Shown: one piece after another, positions 41,084 to 50,244 of the stretch
How the letters are laid out: each line of letters starts with the position of its first letter
Numbering within the stretch: position 1 is the stretch's first letter
NCBI GenBank assembly: GCA_964594985.1
Contig: CAZQNQ010000007.1
Location: forward strand, 1 to 64,000
Reading direction: 5' to 3'
DNA length: 64,000 nucleotides
Source of the DNA: JADLHS01 sp964594985
GTDB taxonomy: Bacteria; Verrucomicrobiota; Verrucomicrobiia; Limisphaerales; JADLHS01
The notes under the pieces: model-generated
Databases searched by the model: none
What the model saw: the letters and a program-made list of their open reading frames with translations, nothing else
Told to the model about the DNA's origin: nothing
Made by a program: the position numbers and the translations under genes

Positions 41084-42526
41084 TCACTTCTTCGGCGCAA
41101 AGACGATCTGATGTTCGCGATCCGCATTGGCGCTGCGGATCCAGTCGCCGGTATCAAAGAACGCGATCCACACCATGAACGTGATCAGCACCAACGCAAA
41201 GCCGCTTTGGATATAATTGAGAATCTTCGGACTGACGGGGCGCCGCCGGGCGGCTTCAATCAATGCCAGCGTGATGTGGCCACCGTCGAGTACTGGCAGC
41301 GGTAGCATGTTAAGCATGGCGAGGTTCACGTTGAGCACCACGCTGAACCAAAGCACCAAGCGCCAGCCGTCTTCGTTCTCAAAGAGATTCTTGTAAACGC
41401 GGATAATCATCACTGCGCCGCCAAGTTGTTGAACGCCGATGTCGGTCTTGGGCGAGAACACCGCGCCGATGGTGCCGAAAATCTGATTGGCGCTGGCTTC
41501 GATCTGTTCCCACGTGCCGGGGTAATCGTATTTCTTGACCTCGTTCGTGTTGCCCATCCGCCAGACGACGCCGAAAGTGGGCGGAAAATTCGTCGGCGCG
41601 GTCGGGCGTGCTGCCAGCAGTTCCTTGGTGAATTCCTCAGAGCCGCGTTTGATCGTCAGGGTCACGGGCTTGGCGTTCTGGTTGGTCATCCGTTCCTCTT
41701 CGTAGAAGACGGCATCAAGCGCGAGCAGCGGGGTGTCGTTGATCTTGATGATTTCATCGCCGGGCTTCAGGCCGGCGAGGTCGGCGGGACTGTTGGTCAA
41801 AACGCTGCCCACGATGGCTTCCGAGCGGGCGTTGACGAGAATCTGCCGCAGCGCCTTGCGTTGATACCATTTCGTTTCCCGCTTGAACGGCGTGGCGGAA
41901 ACGGTGTTGGTTTCAGTCAGCATCGTTGTCGCGTTAGTGCGGGCGTAGGTGAGTTTGATTTGCGGCTCTTTGCTCGTGATGACGCGCCATGTGATGCTGT
42001 CTTGCGAGGGCGGGCCGTAGGTTTTGATGGGCTGATCATCAATCGCCAGAATCGTGTCGCCGGGCCGGATGCCGGCCTTCCACGCCGGCCCCTCGGGGAC
42101 GACCCAGCCCAACACCGGTTCTTTATCCGTCACGCTGACGGGCTTGCCCACCTGCGAAACAATCACGGCAAACACAATCGCCAGCAGAAAACTGAACAGC
42201 GGTCCGGCAAACGCCACGATGATCTTGTCGAGCGGCGAAATGTTCGGAAGTTGCTCGGCCTTCTCCTCGGTCTTGCCTTCGATGGCTTCCATGGTCGCCA
42301 TCTGCGGCAGCGAGACGTAGCCGCCGGCGGGAATCCAGCCGAGGGCGTATTCGACGCCGTTGATCTTTTTGCTCCAGATCGGTTTGCCGAACCAGATGGC
42401 GAACCGTTCGACCTTCAGGCCGCGCCAGCGCGCCGCGAGGAAGTGTCCGAGTTCGTGGACGAAGATGAGCAGGTTCAGCGCGAACAGCGCTTCCAGCACG
42501 ACGAGGATGACTTTCAATATGGACAT
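41084..42526 (-). CDS. rseP: RseP-type site-2 intramembrane metalloprotease
   Basis: Cleaves transmembrane segments of anti-sigma factors and signal peptide remnants. The zinc motif HELGH is at residues 24-28 in the first helix and the second metal segment LPVLDGGH is near the C-terminus. Two PDZ-like domains lie between (VVPEGPAWKAGIRPGDTILA and GSVLTNSPADLAGLKPGDEI). 480 aa is normal for two-PDZ members. Its stop overlaps the region just before the ispG start, and dxr and cdsA are upstream: the classical cdsA-dxr-rseP order. It could process anti-sigma partners of the ECF factors at 48381 and 58535. Confidence 0.94.
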   Translation of the reverse strand: MSILKVILVVLEALFALNLLIFVHELGHFLAARWRGLKVERFAIWFGKPIWSKKINGVEYALGWIPAGGYVSLPQMATMEAIEGKTEEKAEQLPNISPLDKIIVAFAGPLFSFLLAIVFAVIVSQVGKPVSVTDKEPVLGWVVPEGPAWKAGIRPGDTILAIDDQPIKTYGPPSQDSITWRVITSKEPQIKLTYARTNATTMLTETNTVSATPFKRETKWYQRKALRQILVNARSEAIVGSVLTNSPADLAGLKPGDEIIKINDTPLLALDAVFYEEERMTNQNAKPVTLTIKRGSEEFTKELLAARPTAPTNFPPTFGVVWRMGNTNEVKKYDYPGTWEQIEASANQIFGTIGAVFSPKTDIGVQQLGGAVMIIRVYKNLFENEDGWRLVLWFSVVLNVNLAMLNMLPLPVLDGGHITLALIEAARRRPVSPKILNYIQSGFALVLITFMVWIAFFDTGDWIRSANADREHQIVFAPKK

Positions 42527-42617
42527 GCTTAATCAGTTTTGCCCCAGTTGGAGCGAAGGGAGTATAGCGACGAAATCTCGCGCGGCAATGTATTCAATGC
42601 GGGTGCCGGCGGTCAGC

Positions 42618-42689
42618 CCCGGGAGCGCCGGCATCTTGCCGGCGCGTTGCCAAAACGGAATCCGCCGGCGAGACACTGGCGCTCCCGGG
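42618..42689. repeat. Palindrome, family B copy 2
   Basis: CCCGGGAGCGCCGGCATCTT... (42618-42644) faces CGCCGGCGAGACACTGGCGC... (42663-42689) in the dxr-rseP gap. Confidence 0.82.
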
Positions 42690-42706
42690 AAAATGCGCTC
42701 GCGAAT

Positions 42707-43852
42707 TCAACGAACTGCCTCCTGTCGGGCCCAGGTATCGGCGGCGAGAATCTGATCGAGGGACGGATGCGCCACGACTTGATGCGCGTCCATGACGCGC
42801 CGGACGGTTTCGGTGATCTGCGGAAAATTGATTTTACGATTCACGAAGGCTTCGACCGCGATTTCATTGGCGGCGTTCAACACCGCAGGCAGCGTGCCGC
42901 CGATTTCCCCGGCGCGGCGGGCCAGTTCCAACGCCGGAAAACGCTCCACGTCCGGCTCTTCAAACGTGAGACTGCCCACTTTCGGGAAATCCGTCTGGAC
43001 ACGTTCGCTGGCGGCGCGGTCGGGGTAGGTGAGGGCGTATTGGATCGGCAGGCACATATCCGGCGTGGATAACTGCGCCAGCAACGAGCCGTCCACGAAT
43101 TCCACCATCGAGTGAACGATGCTCTGCGGATGCACCACCACGCCGACGCGCGCCATCTCGATGTCGAACAGCCAGCGCGCCTCGATCATCTCCAGTCCCT
43201 TGTTGAAGAGTGTGGCGGAATCAATCGTGATCTTGCGGCCCATGACCCAGGACGGATGCTTGAGCGCGCGTTCGACAGTGATCTCGGAAAACTTCTCCTT
43301 CGGCCACGCGGTCTTGTCGCGGAACGGCCCGCCGCTCGCGGTGAGCCAGAGTTTGCGCACCGAGGAACTCGGCTTGCCGTCGAGACACTGGAAGATGGCG
43401 GAATGCTCGCTGTCCACGGCCAGCACGCGAACGCCATGCTTGCGGGCCTCGCTCATCACGGTTTCGCCGGCCATGACGAGAATTTCTTTCGACGCGACGG
43501 CGATGTCCTTGCCCGCGCGGATCGCGGCGAGCGCCGGTTGCAATCCCGCCGTGCCGACGATGGCGATAAGCACGATGTCGGCGTCGGGATGCGTGGCGAG
43601 TTTCAACAAACCTTCCGCGCCGGAGTAAACCTGGCAGTTTGCGCCGAGCGTGCCGCGCAGTTCGCTGGCCTTGGCGGGATCGCTGATGGAAACCGCGACC
43701 GGGTGATGTTTGCGGGTTTGCTCAATCAACAACGCCACGTTGTTGCCCGCCGCCAGTCCGATCAAGCGGATACGATCTGGCAAATCCTCCGCCACCTTGA
43801 CAGTGCTGGTGCCAATCGAGCCGGTGCAGCCAAGAACGACGACGTTTTTCAT
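42707..43852 (-). CDS. dxr: 1-deoxy-D-xylulose 5-phosphate reductoisomerase
   Basis: Makes MEP from DXP with NADPH, the committed step of the MEP pathway. Cofactor loop GCTGSIGTSTV (about residues 8-18), the active-site region VDSEHSAIFQCL, LTASGGPFRDK, and HPSWVMGRKITIDSATLFNK are strictly conserved. 381 aa is normal. The ATG at 43852-43850 abuts the inverted end of the four-helix-bundle element (43851), so that element inserted right at the start codon and supplies the 5' leader of dxr. Confidence 0.97.
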   Translation of the reverse strand: MKNVVVLGCTGSIGTSTVKVAEDLPDRIRLIGLAAGNNVALLIEQTRKHHPVAVSISDPAKASELRGTLGANCQVYSGAEGLLKLATHPDADIVLIAIVGTAGLQPALAAIRAGKDIAVASKEILVMAGETVMSEARKHGVRVLAVDSEHSAIFQCLDGKPSSSVRKLWLTASGGPFRDKTAWPKEKFSEITVERALKHPSWVMGRKITIDSATLFNKGLEMIEARWLFDIEMARVGVVVHPQSIVHSMVEFVDGSLLAQLSTPDMCLPIQYALTYPDRAASERVQTDFPKVGSLTFEEPDVERFPALELARRAGEIGGTLPAVLNAANEIAVEAFVNRKINFPQITETVRRVMDAHQVVAHPSLDQILAADTWARQEAVR

Positions 43853-44311
43853 TTACGATTTGCGATATACGATTTACGCGCCTTTGCTGAATCGTGCGGT
43901 TTTGGCCGAAGCGACCACGATGGCAAGCAACTCATTGCTCTCTTTCATCAACTCACGCAGCCGGGCCGCCTTGACCAGGTTGTTATCAACGAGCCGTTCC
44001 ATCCAAAACAGGGATTCATCGCACTCCTCTTCAACTATCCGGAGTTTGTTGATGAAGTCGGCATTTGATTTAGCCCGGCAGACGGCGCGATAGTTTGCCC
44101 CCACCGAGGTGCCGCTGCGGAGCAGTTGCTTTCCCAAGGTTTGTGCGATCCAGTTGTTGGGTAGCGCTGAACAAAGCTTTACCACCCGGTTAGCGTAGGC
44201 CTTGGTTCGCGCTTTCATTTCTTCTCTGGTCATAGATTTGCAAGTTGGGTTTTCCGGGTTGATGCGTGTTTAATGATTGAGCGCGTAAATCGTATATCGC
44301 AAATCGTAAAT
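43851..44311. mobile_element. Element with 31-bp perfect inverted ends carrying a four-helix-bundle gene
   Basis: ATTTACGATTTGCGATATAC... (43851-43881) and its exact inverse (44281-44311) bracket one gene. Each end is built from about four 7-bp units (ATTTACG, ATTTGCG, ATATACG, ATTTACG). The element fills the cdsA-dxr junction: 3 bp separate it from the cdsA stop and it touches the dxr start codon. No transposase is encoded and no clear target duplication is seen. Confidence 0.75.
43874..44233 (-). CDS. Four-helix-bundle protein (23S rRNA intervening-sequence/Avd-like family)
   Basis: 119 aa of the family known from 23S rRNA intervening sequences and related to Avd of diversity-generating retroelements. 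The segments KAYANRVVKLCSALP, IAQTLGKQLLRSGTSVGANY, RAVCRAKSNADFINKLRIVE, EECDESLFWMERLVDNNL and RLRELMKESNELLAIVVAS are four amphipathic helices; the RSGTSVGANYxEA-like and EECDES segments are the family signature. No rRNA or reverse transcriptase is nearby. Its stop codon (43874-43876) lies within the 31-bp inverted end. The family binds nucleic acid through a basic surface; here it interrupts the cdsA-dxr operon. Confidence 0.9.
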   Translation of the reverse strand: MTREEMKARTKAYANRVVKLCSALPNNWIAQTLGKQLLRSGTSVGANYRAVCRAKSNADFINKLRIVEEECDESLFWMERLVDNNLVKAARLRELMKESNELLAIVVASAKTARFSKGA

Positions 44312-44314
44312 TCC

Positions 44315-45235
44315 TCACGAATAGTTCAGCATGTACCGCAGGTAGAGATACATGATCGGCGCGTTGAATAACAGGCTGTCCAGCAGATCAAGGATGCCGC
44401 CGATGCCGGGAAAGAAGTTGCCCGAGTCTTTCACGCCGGCTTCGCGCTTGAACAAAGATTCGATCAAGTCGCCGACCACGGCGGTGGAACTCAGGATGAC
44501 GCCGAGAATGATTGCGTGCGGCGGCGTCATGCCCGGCATTTTGTCCGCGAAGAAATGGCTGAATGCGAGACTCGCCCCGGTGGCCACGACAATCGCGCCG
44601 CCGAAACCTTCCCATGTTTTCGCCGGGCTGATGCGCGGGATCATCTTGTGTTTGCCCATCAGCGAGCCGATGGCATACGCGCCCGTGTCGCTGAACTTCG
44701 TCACGAGGATGAAGTAGAGGACAAAGAATTTGCCGTTGTCGTCTATGCCGGGGAAGAAGTTGATTTTCTGGATGAAGTTCAGCAGCCACGGCACATACAT
44801 CAGGCCCAACAAGGTCGTTGAGATGGCGAGGATGCCGGCGGTGTTGGATTTGGAAACGAATTGCCGCACGCACAGGCCGAGCACGAACAGGATGAGGACT
44901 GTGGTCTCGAAGTCGTTGACGAGCGATGGGTTTTCAAACGGGCCGAGCTTGCCGGTGCAATGCAGCGAGGTGACCACCATCATCAGAATGCCCGCCGCGA
45001 TGCCCCAGAACTTGAAGCAGACCAGCCCGCGCTTCTCGACCAGCCCGTAAAACTCAATCAATCCCACGCACGCCAGTACCACCATGAACGCGGCGAAGAC
45101 ATAGTCGGAAAGGATTTTGTTCCCCGAAAACATCGCCACCAGCACCACCGTCCACAAAATCGTGGTGCTGGTGAGGCGGCGGACAAAGACCTTCGCCTTC
45201 GAGAGCGGTGGCGGTGCGATTGGCGGCGCGGACAT
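44315..45235 (-). CDS. cdsA: Phosphatidate cytidylyltransferase
   Basis: Makes CDP-diacylglycerol for phospholipid synthesis. 306 aa with about eight membrane helices. The conserved C-terminal signature is present: KFSDTGAYAIGSLMGKHKM, ISPAKTWEGFGG, LIESLFKREAGVKDSGNFFP and GIGGILDLLDSLLFNAP. Its product feeds the cardiolipin synthase at 33760. First visible gene of the cdsA-dxr-rseP-ispG operon; uppS, which often precedes it, is absent here. The 667-bp gap before it is filled by palindromes. Confidence 0.95.
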   Translation of the reverse strand: MSAPPIAPPPLSKAKVFVRRLTSTTILWTVVLVAMFSGNKILSDYVFAAFMVVLACVGLIEFYGLVEKRGLVCFKFWGIAAGILMMVVTSLHCTGKLGPFENPSLVNDFETTVLILFVLGLCVRQFVSKSNTAGILAISTTLLGLMYVPWLLNFIQKINFFPGIDDNGKFFVLYFILVTKFSDTGAYAIGSLMGKHKMIPRISPAKTWEGFGGAIVVATGASLAFSHFFADKMPGMTPPHAIILGVILSSTAVVGDLIESLFKREAGVKDSGNFFPGIGGILDLLDSLLFNAPIMYLYLRYMLNYS

Positions 45236-45298
45236 GCGGCGCGGAAGCTAGCAAGCAGAAACAGGGTTGCCAATTTCCAAGTTCAAGCGGGTGCGACT

Positions 45299-45452
45299 GA
45301 GAGCCGGTTTGAAAACCCGGAACTGGCGGCAAGGATGCCGCCAGAACCCACAGGCAGGATGCCTGCGTTACGGCGTAGCGCGGGCATCCTGCCCGCGGGT
45401 GCCCGGAGCATCCTTGCTCCGGGTTTCCAGCAAGGAGTTTTCAAACCGGCTC
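45299..45452. repeat. Nested palindromes in the pfk-cdsA gap
   Basis: Outer arms AGAGCCGGTTTGAAAAC (45299-45315) and the exact inverse (45436-45452) enclose several smaller hairpins (for example GGCGGCAAGGATGCCGCC and CCGGAGCATCCTTGCTCCGG). Confidence 0.8.
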
Positions 45453-45498
45453 TGAGGGTGTGATATTAAAGTCGGGTGAAGGCTGGGGCGATGTTCCC

Positions 45499-45612
45499 CG
45501 GAGCGCGGCTGGCCCCAGCCGCAGCGCGCCCGGGAGCTTGCGGCGGCTTGCGCCGATGGGGTGACGTCTCGTTGCTTGCCACCCGCTGCGGCTGAGGCCA
45601 GCCGCGCTCCGG
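45499..45612. repeat. 29-bp palindrome in the pfk-cdsA gap
   Basis: CCGGAGCGCGGCTGGCCCCA... (45499-45527) pairs with 45584-45612 with one mismatch across 56 bp. Confidence 0.8.
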
Positions 45613-45665
45613 CAGCTCCTCATCTACTTTTAATTACACCCTGCGACTGAAACAGCCGCGCATTC

Positions 45666-45746
45666 CTGGGAGCGCCAGCGTCTCGCTGGCGAGTTTCGGT
45701 TTTGGCGGCAGCGCGGAACGCGCCGGCGGGACGCCAGCGCTCCCGG
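45666..45746. repeat. Palindrome, family B copy 3
   Basis: CTGGGAGCGCCAGCGTCTCG... (45666-45693) faces CGCCGGCGGGACGCCAGCGC... (45721-45746). With the two palindromes before it, nearly all of the gap 45236-45902 is accounted for; I see no gene there. Confidence 0.8.
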
Positions 45747-45902
45747 GTCGGGGGCGAGCCGCGCGACACTTCCAGTCGCACCAGTTCAAGCGTGTCAAAT
45801 TCCATCGTGATGAGGAACGTCGCGTTTACGCGGCAGCGGCGTTGCCATGATTGGGGCTGCCGCTTGAAGGCGGCGTTTCTGTCGGTGCGGTGGCGGATCT
45901 GC

Positions 45903-47030
45903 TTAATCCCCAAAACAAGTTCCCACATCTCGCGCACTGGTCACCCACGAATGGTCCGGCGGCACGAGTTTGAGTCGCCCAGCGACTTCGGAAACGGGCA
46001 CGGCTTTCGTATCGTCGCCGCGCGCGGCCACCATCATGCCGAAGCGTTTTTCCTGGATGAGTTGCACGGCGGCGGTGCCAAGGCGCGTGGCGAGCAGGCG
46101 ATCCTGCGCCGAGGGCGTACCGCCGCGTTGGACGTAGCCGAGGATGGTCACACGCGCTTCGAGGCGCGTGAGTTCCTCCAGTTGCTTGGCCAGACGCATC
46201 GTGTGGCCGGCATGCAGTTCGCGCAGGTGGATCAATTCCTTCTTGGCGCGGGCTTTCTCGGTCTTGTTCTTCGCTTCTTTCTTATGCCGCGCGGCGATCG
46301 CAAAGTGCGCGGCTTCACGCATCGGCATCGCGCCTTCGGCCACGGCCACGATGCTGAAGTTCGTGCCGTACTGTTTGCGGCGGCGGATGGCGGCGGCGAC
46401 GTTGCGGACGTCGTAGGGGATTTCGGGAATCAGGATCACATCCGCGCCGCCCGCGATGCCCGCGCCCAACGCCAGCCAACCAGCGCGATGTCCCATGATC
46501 TCCGCGATGATGATGCGATGATGGCTGTGCGCCGTGCTGTGCAGGCGATCAATCGCAATCGTCGCGATGCCGAGCGCGGTGTCGAAGCCGATGGTCGTGT
46601 CGGTCAGCGCGAGGTCGTTGTCAATCGTCTTGGGCAACGTGACAACATTCAGCCCTTTTTCGATCAGGCGCAGCGCGTTCTTATGGGTTCCACCGCCACC
46701 CAGACAGACGAGCGCATCCAATTTCAACTTGTGATAATTCCGGGCGATCACATCGCGCATGTCGCGGACGTGGCCGTGGACTTCCATGCGATGCGGTTTG
46801 TCCCGGCCCGTGCCGAGCACCGTGCCGCCGACGGTCAAAATTCCCGCCAGCCCGCGCTTGTCGAGTTTGATGGTGAGATTTTCGGCGAGGCCGCGAAAGC
46901 CATCGCGGAAACCGACGATCTCCATGCCCGCGTCGAGCGCCGCTTTGCCGACGCCGCGAATGGCGGCGTTGAGGCCGGGGCTGTCCCCGCCCGCGGTGAG
47001 GATGCCGATTCGTTTTTTGCGCGGAGGCAT
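45903..47030 (-). CDS. pfk: 6-phosphofructokinase (PfkA/Pfp superfamily)
   Basis: Phosphorylates fructose-6-phosphate in glycolysis. GILTAGGDSPGLNAAIRG is the N-terminal phosphate-donor loop; LVCLGGGGTHKNALRL has Gly at the position that favours ATP (PPi enzymes have Asp); LPKTIDNDL has Lys where classical ATP enzymes have Gly. This mixed pattern is the group III type, usually ATP-dependent and unregulated. Length is 375 aa, with an unusual Lys/Arg-rich insert (HKKEAKNKTEKARAKKELIH). The donor needs assay. Convergent with nothing; its 3' side is the palindrome-rich gap. Confidence 0.88.
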   Translation of the reverse strand: MPPRKKRIGILTAGGDSPGLNAAIRGVGKAALDAGMEIVGFRDGFRGLAENLTIKLDKRGLAGILTVGGTVLGTGRDKPHRMEVHGHVRDMRDVIARNYHKLKLDALVCLGGGGTHKNALRLIEKGLNVVTLPKTIDNDLALTDTTIGFDTALGIATIAIDRLHSTAHSHHRIIIAEIMGHRAGWLALGAGIAGGADVILIPEIPYDVRNVAAAIRRRKQYGTNFSIVAVAEGAMPMREAAHFAIAARHKKEAKNKTEKARAKKELIHLRELHAGHTMRLAKQLEELTRLEARVTILGYVQRGGTPSAQDRLLATRLGTAAVQLIQEKRFGMMVAARGDDTKAVPVSEVAGRLKLVPPDHSWVTSARDVGTCFGD

Positions 47031-47057
47031 GGCGAGGTGGCGGTTTCAGGAACCGGC

Positions 47058-48296
47058 TTATTCCGATTCCAAGGTGCTTTGGGTCTCGGACTTCATGATC
47101 AAGTTCTGTTTTTGTCCGGCGTTGGCCATGCTCAGGTTGACTTCGCTGGACTCGTTGATGGTCTGATGCGTGGGGCGGGCTTTGGTGAGGTCCACCGTGG
47201 TGGTTTCCAGCACCGTGCCGGTCATCTTGTTCATGTCCACCTTGAGTGCCGGCATGACCGGGTTGCTGATTTTCTGGCTCGCGCCGCTTTGGGTTAAGGT
47301 GCTCTTGACGGTGATGACACTGCCTTCGATGGCCGTGAGTTCGTGGACAACGGTTTCATCCACCATCATGCCGCGCTTCTTCTTCTTGTGCTTCAGTTCC
47401 CATTTGGCCCCGACGCCGACGGCTTCCTCCGGCAGCACAAACTCCGAATTCGAAATGGTTTCTTTCAAAACATCAAGGTCATCCTTGGCGCTGGGGGTGG
47501 CGAGGAGAGAGCTTTTGGCTTCGATCTTTTTCGTCTGGTAGCGGTCGGTCATGATCACTTGCAACACCGTGCCTTTGGCGGCGTCCAAAGACTTTTGCAT
47601 TTGCTCGACCGTTTGCGGCAACGCGCCTGCTTCGGGTTGCACCGCCACATCGTTGATCACAACCTCGTAACCGATCTCCCCTTGGGCATTGGCTTCCTGC
47701 GTGGTGATTGTGGCGGACATGACGGCGGTGGGCGTCTTGATCGTCTGTTCCGGCTGGCCCTGCATGGAGAGGCCCATGGTCATGCGCGCGGAAATTTTCA
47801 CCCGCTGCACTTCCTGGGCCTTGGCTTGCAGGCGCAACGTCTGGCGTGGCTCGGTACCCGCTTCGAGCAGCTTGATCTGCAGGCCGGCGGCGGCGGGCTG
47901 ATGCGTGATGGCGATGGTCGTGATGGCGTTGGAGGAGGCGGTGGCGGCCTCAACGCGCGCGAGGGCTTCAATCTTGTTGTTGAGATCGTTGAGGCGGAAG
48001 TTGACCAGTTTGGCGTTGTACGTCGGGAACGTCCTCCGGAACTGGTGCAACTGTTTTTGCGCTTCGAGATACTTGGTTTTCGCTTCGACCGATTTGTTCT
48101 TGGCCACCAGTTCGTCCGCTTGTTCGATGCTGGTGAAAATCTTCAGATACTGATCGTCCGCCGCCGCCCCGCGCGTGGTGGCGAGGTTGCCGTTCCAGGC
48201 GAGGACCAGCACGCTCAGGAGGAGGCAACGCTTCAAGACGGATGAAATAAGGCGGGTGGACAAAGGGAGATGTTTCCGGATGCAACAAATGCTCAT
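47058..48296 (-). CDS. Exported protein of unknown function (412 aa)
   Basis: ATG at 48296. The N-terminus is basic then hydrophobic (RLISSVLKRCLLLSVLVLAW) with an Ala-x-Ala-type cleavage region (TRGAAADD), so a Sec signal peptide is likely. A coiled-coil-like part follows (EQADELVAKNKSVEAKTKYL), then a beta-rich C-terminal domain (KISARMTMGLSMQGQPEQTI, WELKHKKKKRGMMVDETVVH, TVKSTLTQSGASQKI). I do not recognise the family; it resembles other PVC periplasmic proteins that end in long beta-sandwiches. It is divergent from the ECF sigma gene at 48381, which may control it. Confidence 0.72.
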   Translation of the reverse strand: MSICCIRKHLPLSTRLISSVLKRCLLLSVLVLAWNGNLATTRGAAADDQYLKIFTSIEQADELVAKNKSVEAKTKYLEAQKQLHQFRRTFPTYNAKLVNFRLNDLNNKIEALARVEAATASSNAITTIAITHQPAAAGLQIKLLEAGTEPRQTLRLQAKAQEVQRVKISARMTMGLSMQGQPEQTIKTPTAVMSATITTQEANAQGEIGYEVVINDVAVQPEAGALPQTVEQMQKSLDAAKGTVLQVIMTDRYQTKKIEAKSSLLATPSAKDDLDVLKETISNSEFVLPEEAVGVGAKWELKHKKKKRGMMVDETVVHELTAIEGSVITVKSTLTQSGASQKISNPVMPALKVDMNKMTGTVLETTTVDLTKARPTHQTINESSEVNLSMANAGQKQNLIMKSETQSTLESE

Positions 48297-48380
48297 GCCG
48301 CGAAATTTAGAGGGCGCACCAAGCAGGTCAATCGAATACACGTGAAAATTCCTTGTCGGATTCTCCGGCCCGGTGGCGAT

Positions 48381-50060
48381 ATGCTTCTGAACATGAGCGA
48401 GACCGATTGGGAATTGTTGCAGCACTACCGCCGGAATCAGGCGGAAGCGGCCTTTACGGAACTGGTTCGCCGTCACGTGAACCTGGTCTATTCCGCCGCC
48501 TTGCGACAGGTCCGCGCCCCGCAATTGGCCGAGGAGATCGCCCAATCCGTCTTCAGCGACCTGGCCCGGCAGGCGGCGCGGTTGCGGGCGGACACGGTGC
48601 TGGCCGCCTGGCTGCATCAAGTCACCCGACGCACGGCGATTGATGTCGTCCGCCGGGAAGCGCGCCGGCAGTTGCGCGAACAAATCGCCACCGAGATGAA
48701 TGCCACCAACACCCCGGACGCCAACTGGACGCACATCGAACCGCTGCTCGACGAAGCCGTGTCGGCGTTGGACGACGCGGATCGCGCGGCGGTGCTGTTG
48801 CGTTATTTCGAGAACAAATCCCTGCGCGAAGTCGGCCAGCAACTCGGCGTCACCGACGATGCCGCGCAAAAGCGCGTGAGCCGTGCGGTGGAGCGGCTGC
48901 GGGAATTCTTTGCCCGGCGCGGCGTTACCGTTGGTGCAAGCGGCCTGGCCGTCGTCATTTCGACCAATGCGGTGCAAGCTGCTCCGGTGGGGCTGGCGCT
49001 CACCATTTCCACTGCTGTCGCAGTGACGGGAGCGAGCCTTGCCGCCACCACAACTGTCACCACAACGAAAGCCATCGCCATGACCACGTTTCAGAAAACA
49101 CTTGTCGCCGCCACCATCGCGATTTTTGCCGGGGTGGGAATTTATGAAGCGAGCCAAGCCTCCAGGCTCCGCGCTGAATCGCAAACCTTCCAGCAACAGC
49201 AAGCGTCATTACACGAGCAACTGCAAGAATTCAATCGGGCCTTGGTGGATGCGACCAATCAGATCGCCGCCCTGAGCACCGACAATGAACGGTTGAATCG
49301 CAACACGGCCGAATTGTTAAAACTGCGCAACGAAGTGAGCCGGTGGCGTGGCGATGCCCAGGAACTCGCCCGGCTGCAAAATGGAGCGACCAACGATCCC
49401 GCCGTGGCCGAGGCGATTGCCTGGCGCGAGCGGGTCGGACAATTGAAGCAGCATCTGGAGCGAAACCCCGGCGCGGGGATTCCTGAGCTGCAATTGGCCA
49501 CTACGCAAGACTGGCTCGATGCTGCCCGGCATAAACTGGACACCGAGGAAGATTATCGCCGGGCAATGAGCGGATTGCGGAATAGGATGGAGGGGAGGTT
49601 TGCCAGCGACCTCCAGTCGGCACTGAGGAAGTATCTGGCGGCGAACAACGAGAATTTTCCCGCCGACCTCTTGCAACTGCAGCCCTATTTCAAAGCGCCG
49701 GTGAACGAGGCCGTCTTGCAGCGTTACGCGATCTTGCCCAAGGATCAGATTCCCAGTCTTGGCATGGGCGGGGATTATATCATCAGCACAAAGTTGCCGG
49801 TGGATGCAGAACTGGATTCGCGCATCGGGGTTGGTCCGAACGGGTGGGGTTCGGCGGGGGTAGACGCATGGAATGGTCCGATCGAAACCGCCCTCAAAAC
49901 GCTCGACCCCGTCATGAAGGCGTATGCGGCGGCGAACTCCGGGCGCGAACCTGCCAAGCCCGAAGAGCTGTTGCCTTACATCGAAACACCTGAACAACGC
50001 GCCGCGTATGACCGGGCACTAAAGCTCGTCGAGTCCTCAAAGCGCTACGACAAGGAGTGA
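48381..50060 (+). CDS. ECF sigma factor with membrane-anchored C-terminal extension
   Basis: RNA polymerase sigma factor. Region 2 is at about residues 15-75 (FTELVRRHVNLVYSAALRQV, then AEEIAQSVFSDLARQA) and region 4 at about 130-190 (DDADRAAVLLRYFENKSLRE, DDAAQKRVSRAVERLREFF). The next ~100 residues are hydrophobic with at least one membrane helix (FQKTLVAATIAIFAGVGIYE). A periplasmic-type coiled coil follows (QQQQASLHEQLQEFNRALVD) and a ~200-residue folded end. At about 559 aa it is three times a normal ECF factor, a design known in PVC bacteria that suggests built-in signal sensing. Start is ATG 48381 or 48393. Confidence 0.88.
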   Translation: MLLNMSETDWELLQHYRRNQAEAAFTELVRRHVNLVYSAALRQVRAPQLAEEIAQSVFSDLARQAARLRADTVLAAWLHQVTRRTAIDVVRREARRQLREQIATEMNATNTPDANWTHIEPLLDEAVSALDDADRAAVLLRYFENKSLREVGQQLGVTDDAAQKRVSRAVERLREFFARRGVTVGASGLAVVISTNAVQAAPVGLALTISTAVAVTGASLAATTTVTTTKAIAMTTFQKTLVAATIAIFAGVGIYEASQASRLRAESQTFQQQQASLHEQLQEFNRALVDATNQIAALSTDNERLNRNTAELLKLRNEVSRWRGDAQELARLQNGATNDPAVAEAIAWRERVGQLKQHLERNPGAGIPELQLATTQDWLDAARHKLDTEEDYRRAMSGLRNRMEGRFASDLQSALRKYLAANNENFPADLLQLQPYFKAPVNEAVLQRYAILPKDQIPSLGMGGDYIISTKLPVDAELDSRIGVGPNGWGSAGVDAWNGPIETALKTLDPVMKAYAAANSGREPAKPEELLPYIETPEQRAAYDRALKLVESSKRYDKE

Positions 50061-50244
50061 GCAGTTGCTTCGGTTGCGCCAAAACGCGCGTCGGGCCGTG
50101 GCGCAGTTGTGTCGTGCTGGCCTGATAAGGATTGAGCCTGACGACATTTTTCCCGTAAAATCCGTCCTTCGACAGTTGGCACGTTCGCCGCTAGATTGAA
50201 CGGGTCGGTAACAAAACTGTCAACCTGACGAGAGAGGCGAAATT

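Noticed and set aside
43874..44233. Diversity-generating retroelement accessory gene (avd)
   Set aside because: No reverse transcriptase, template repeat or variable repeat is visible nearby; the gene is alone between its inverted ends.
45620..45937. Small minus-strand frame after pfk
   Set aside because: It mostly translates a family B palindrome and overlaps the pfk 3' end; there is no independent support.
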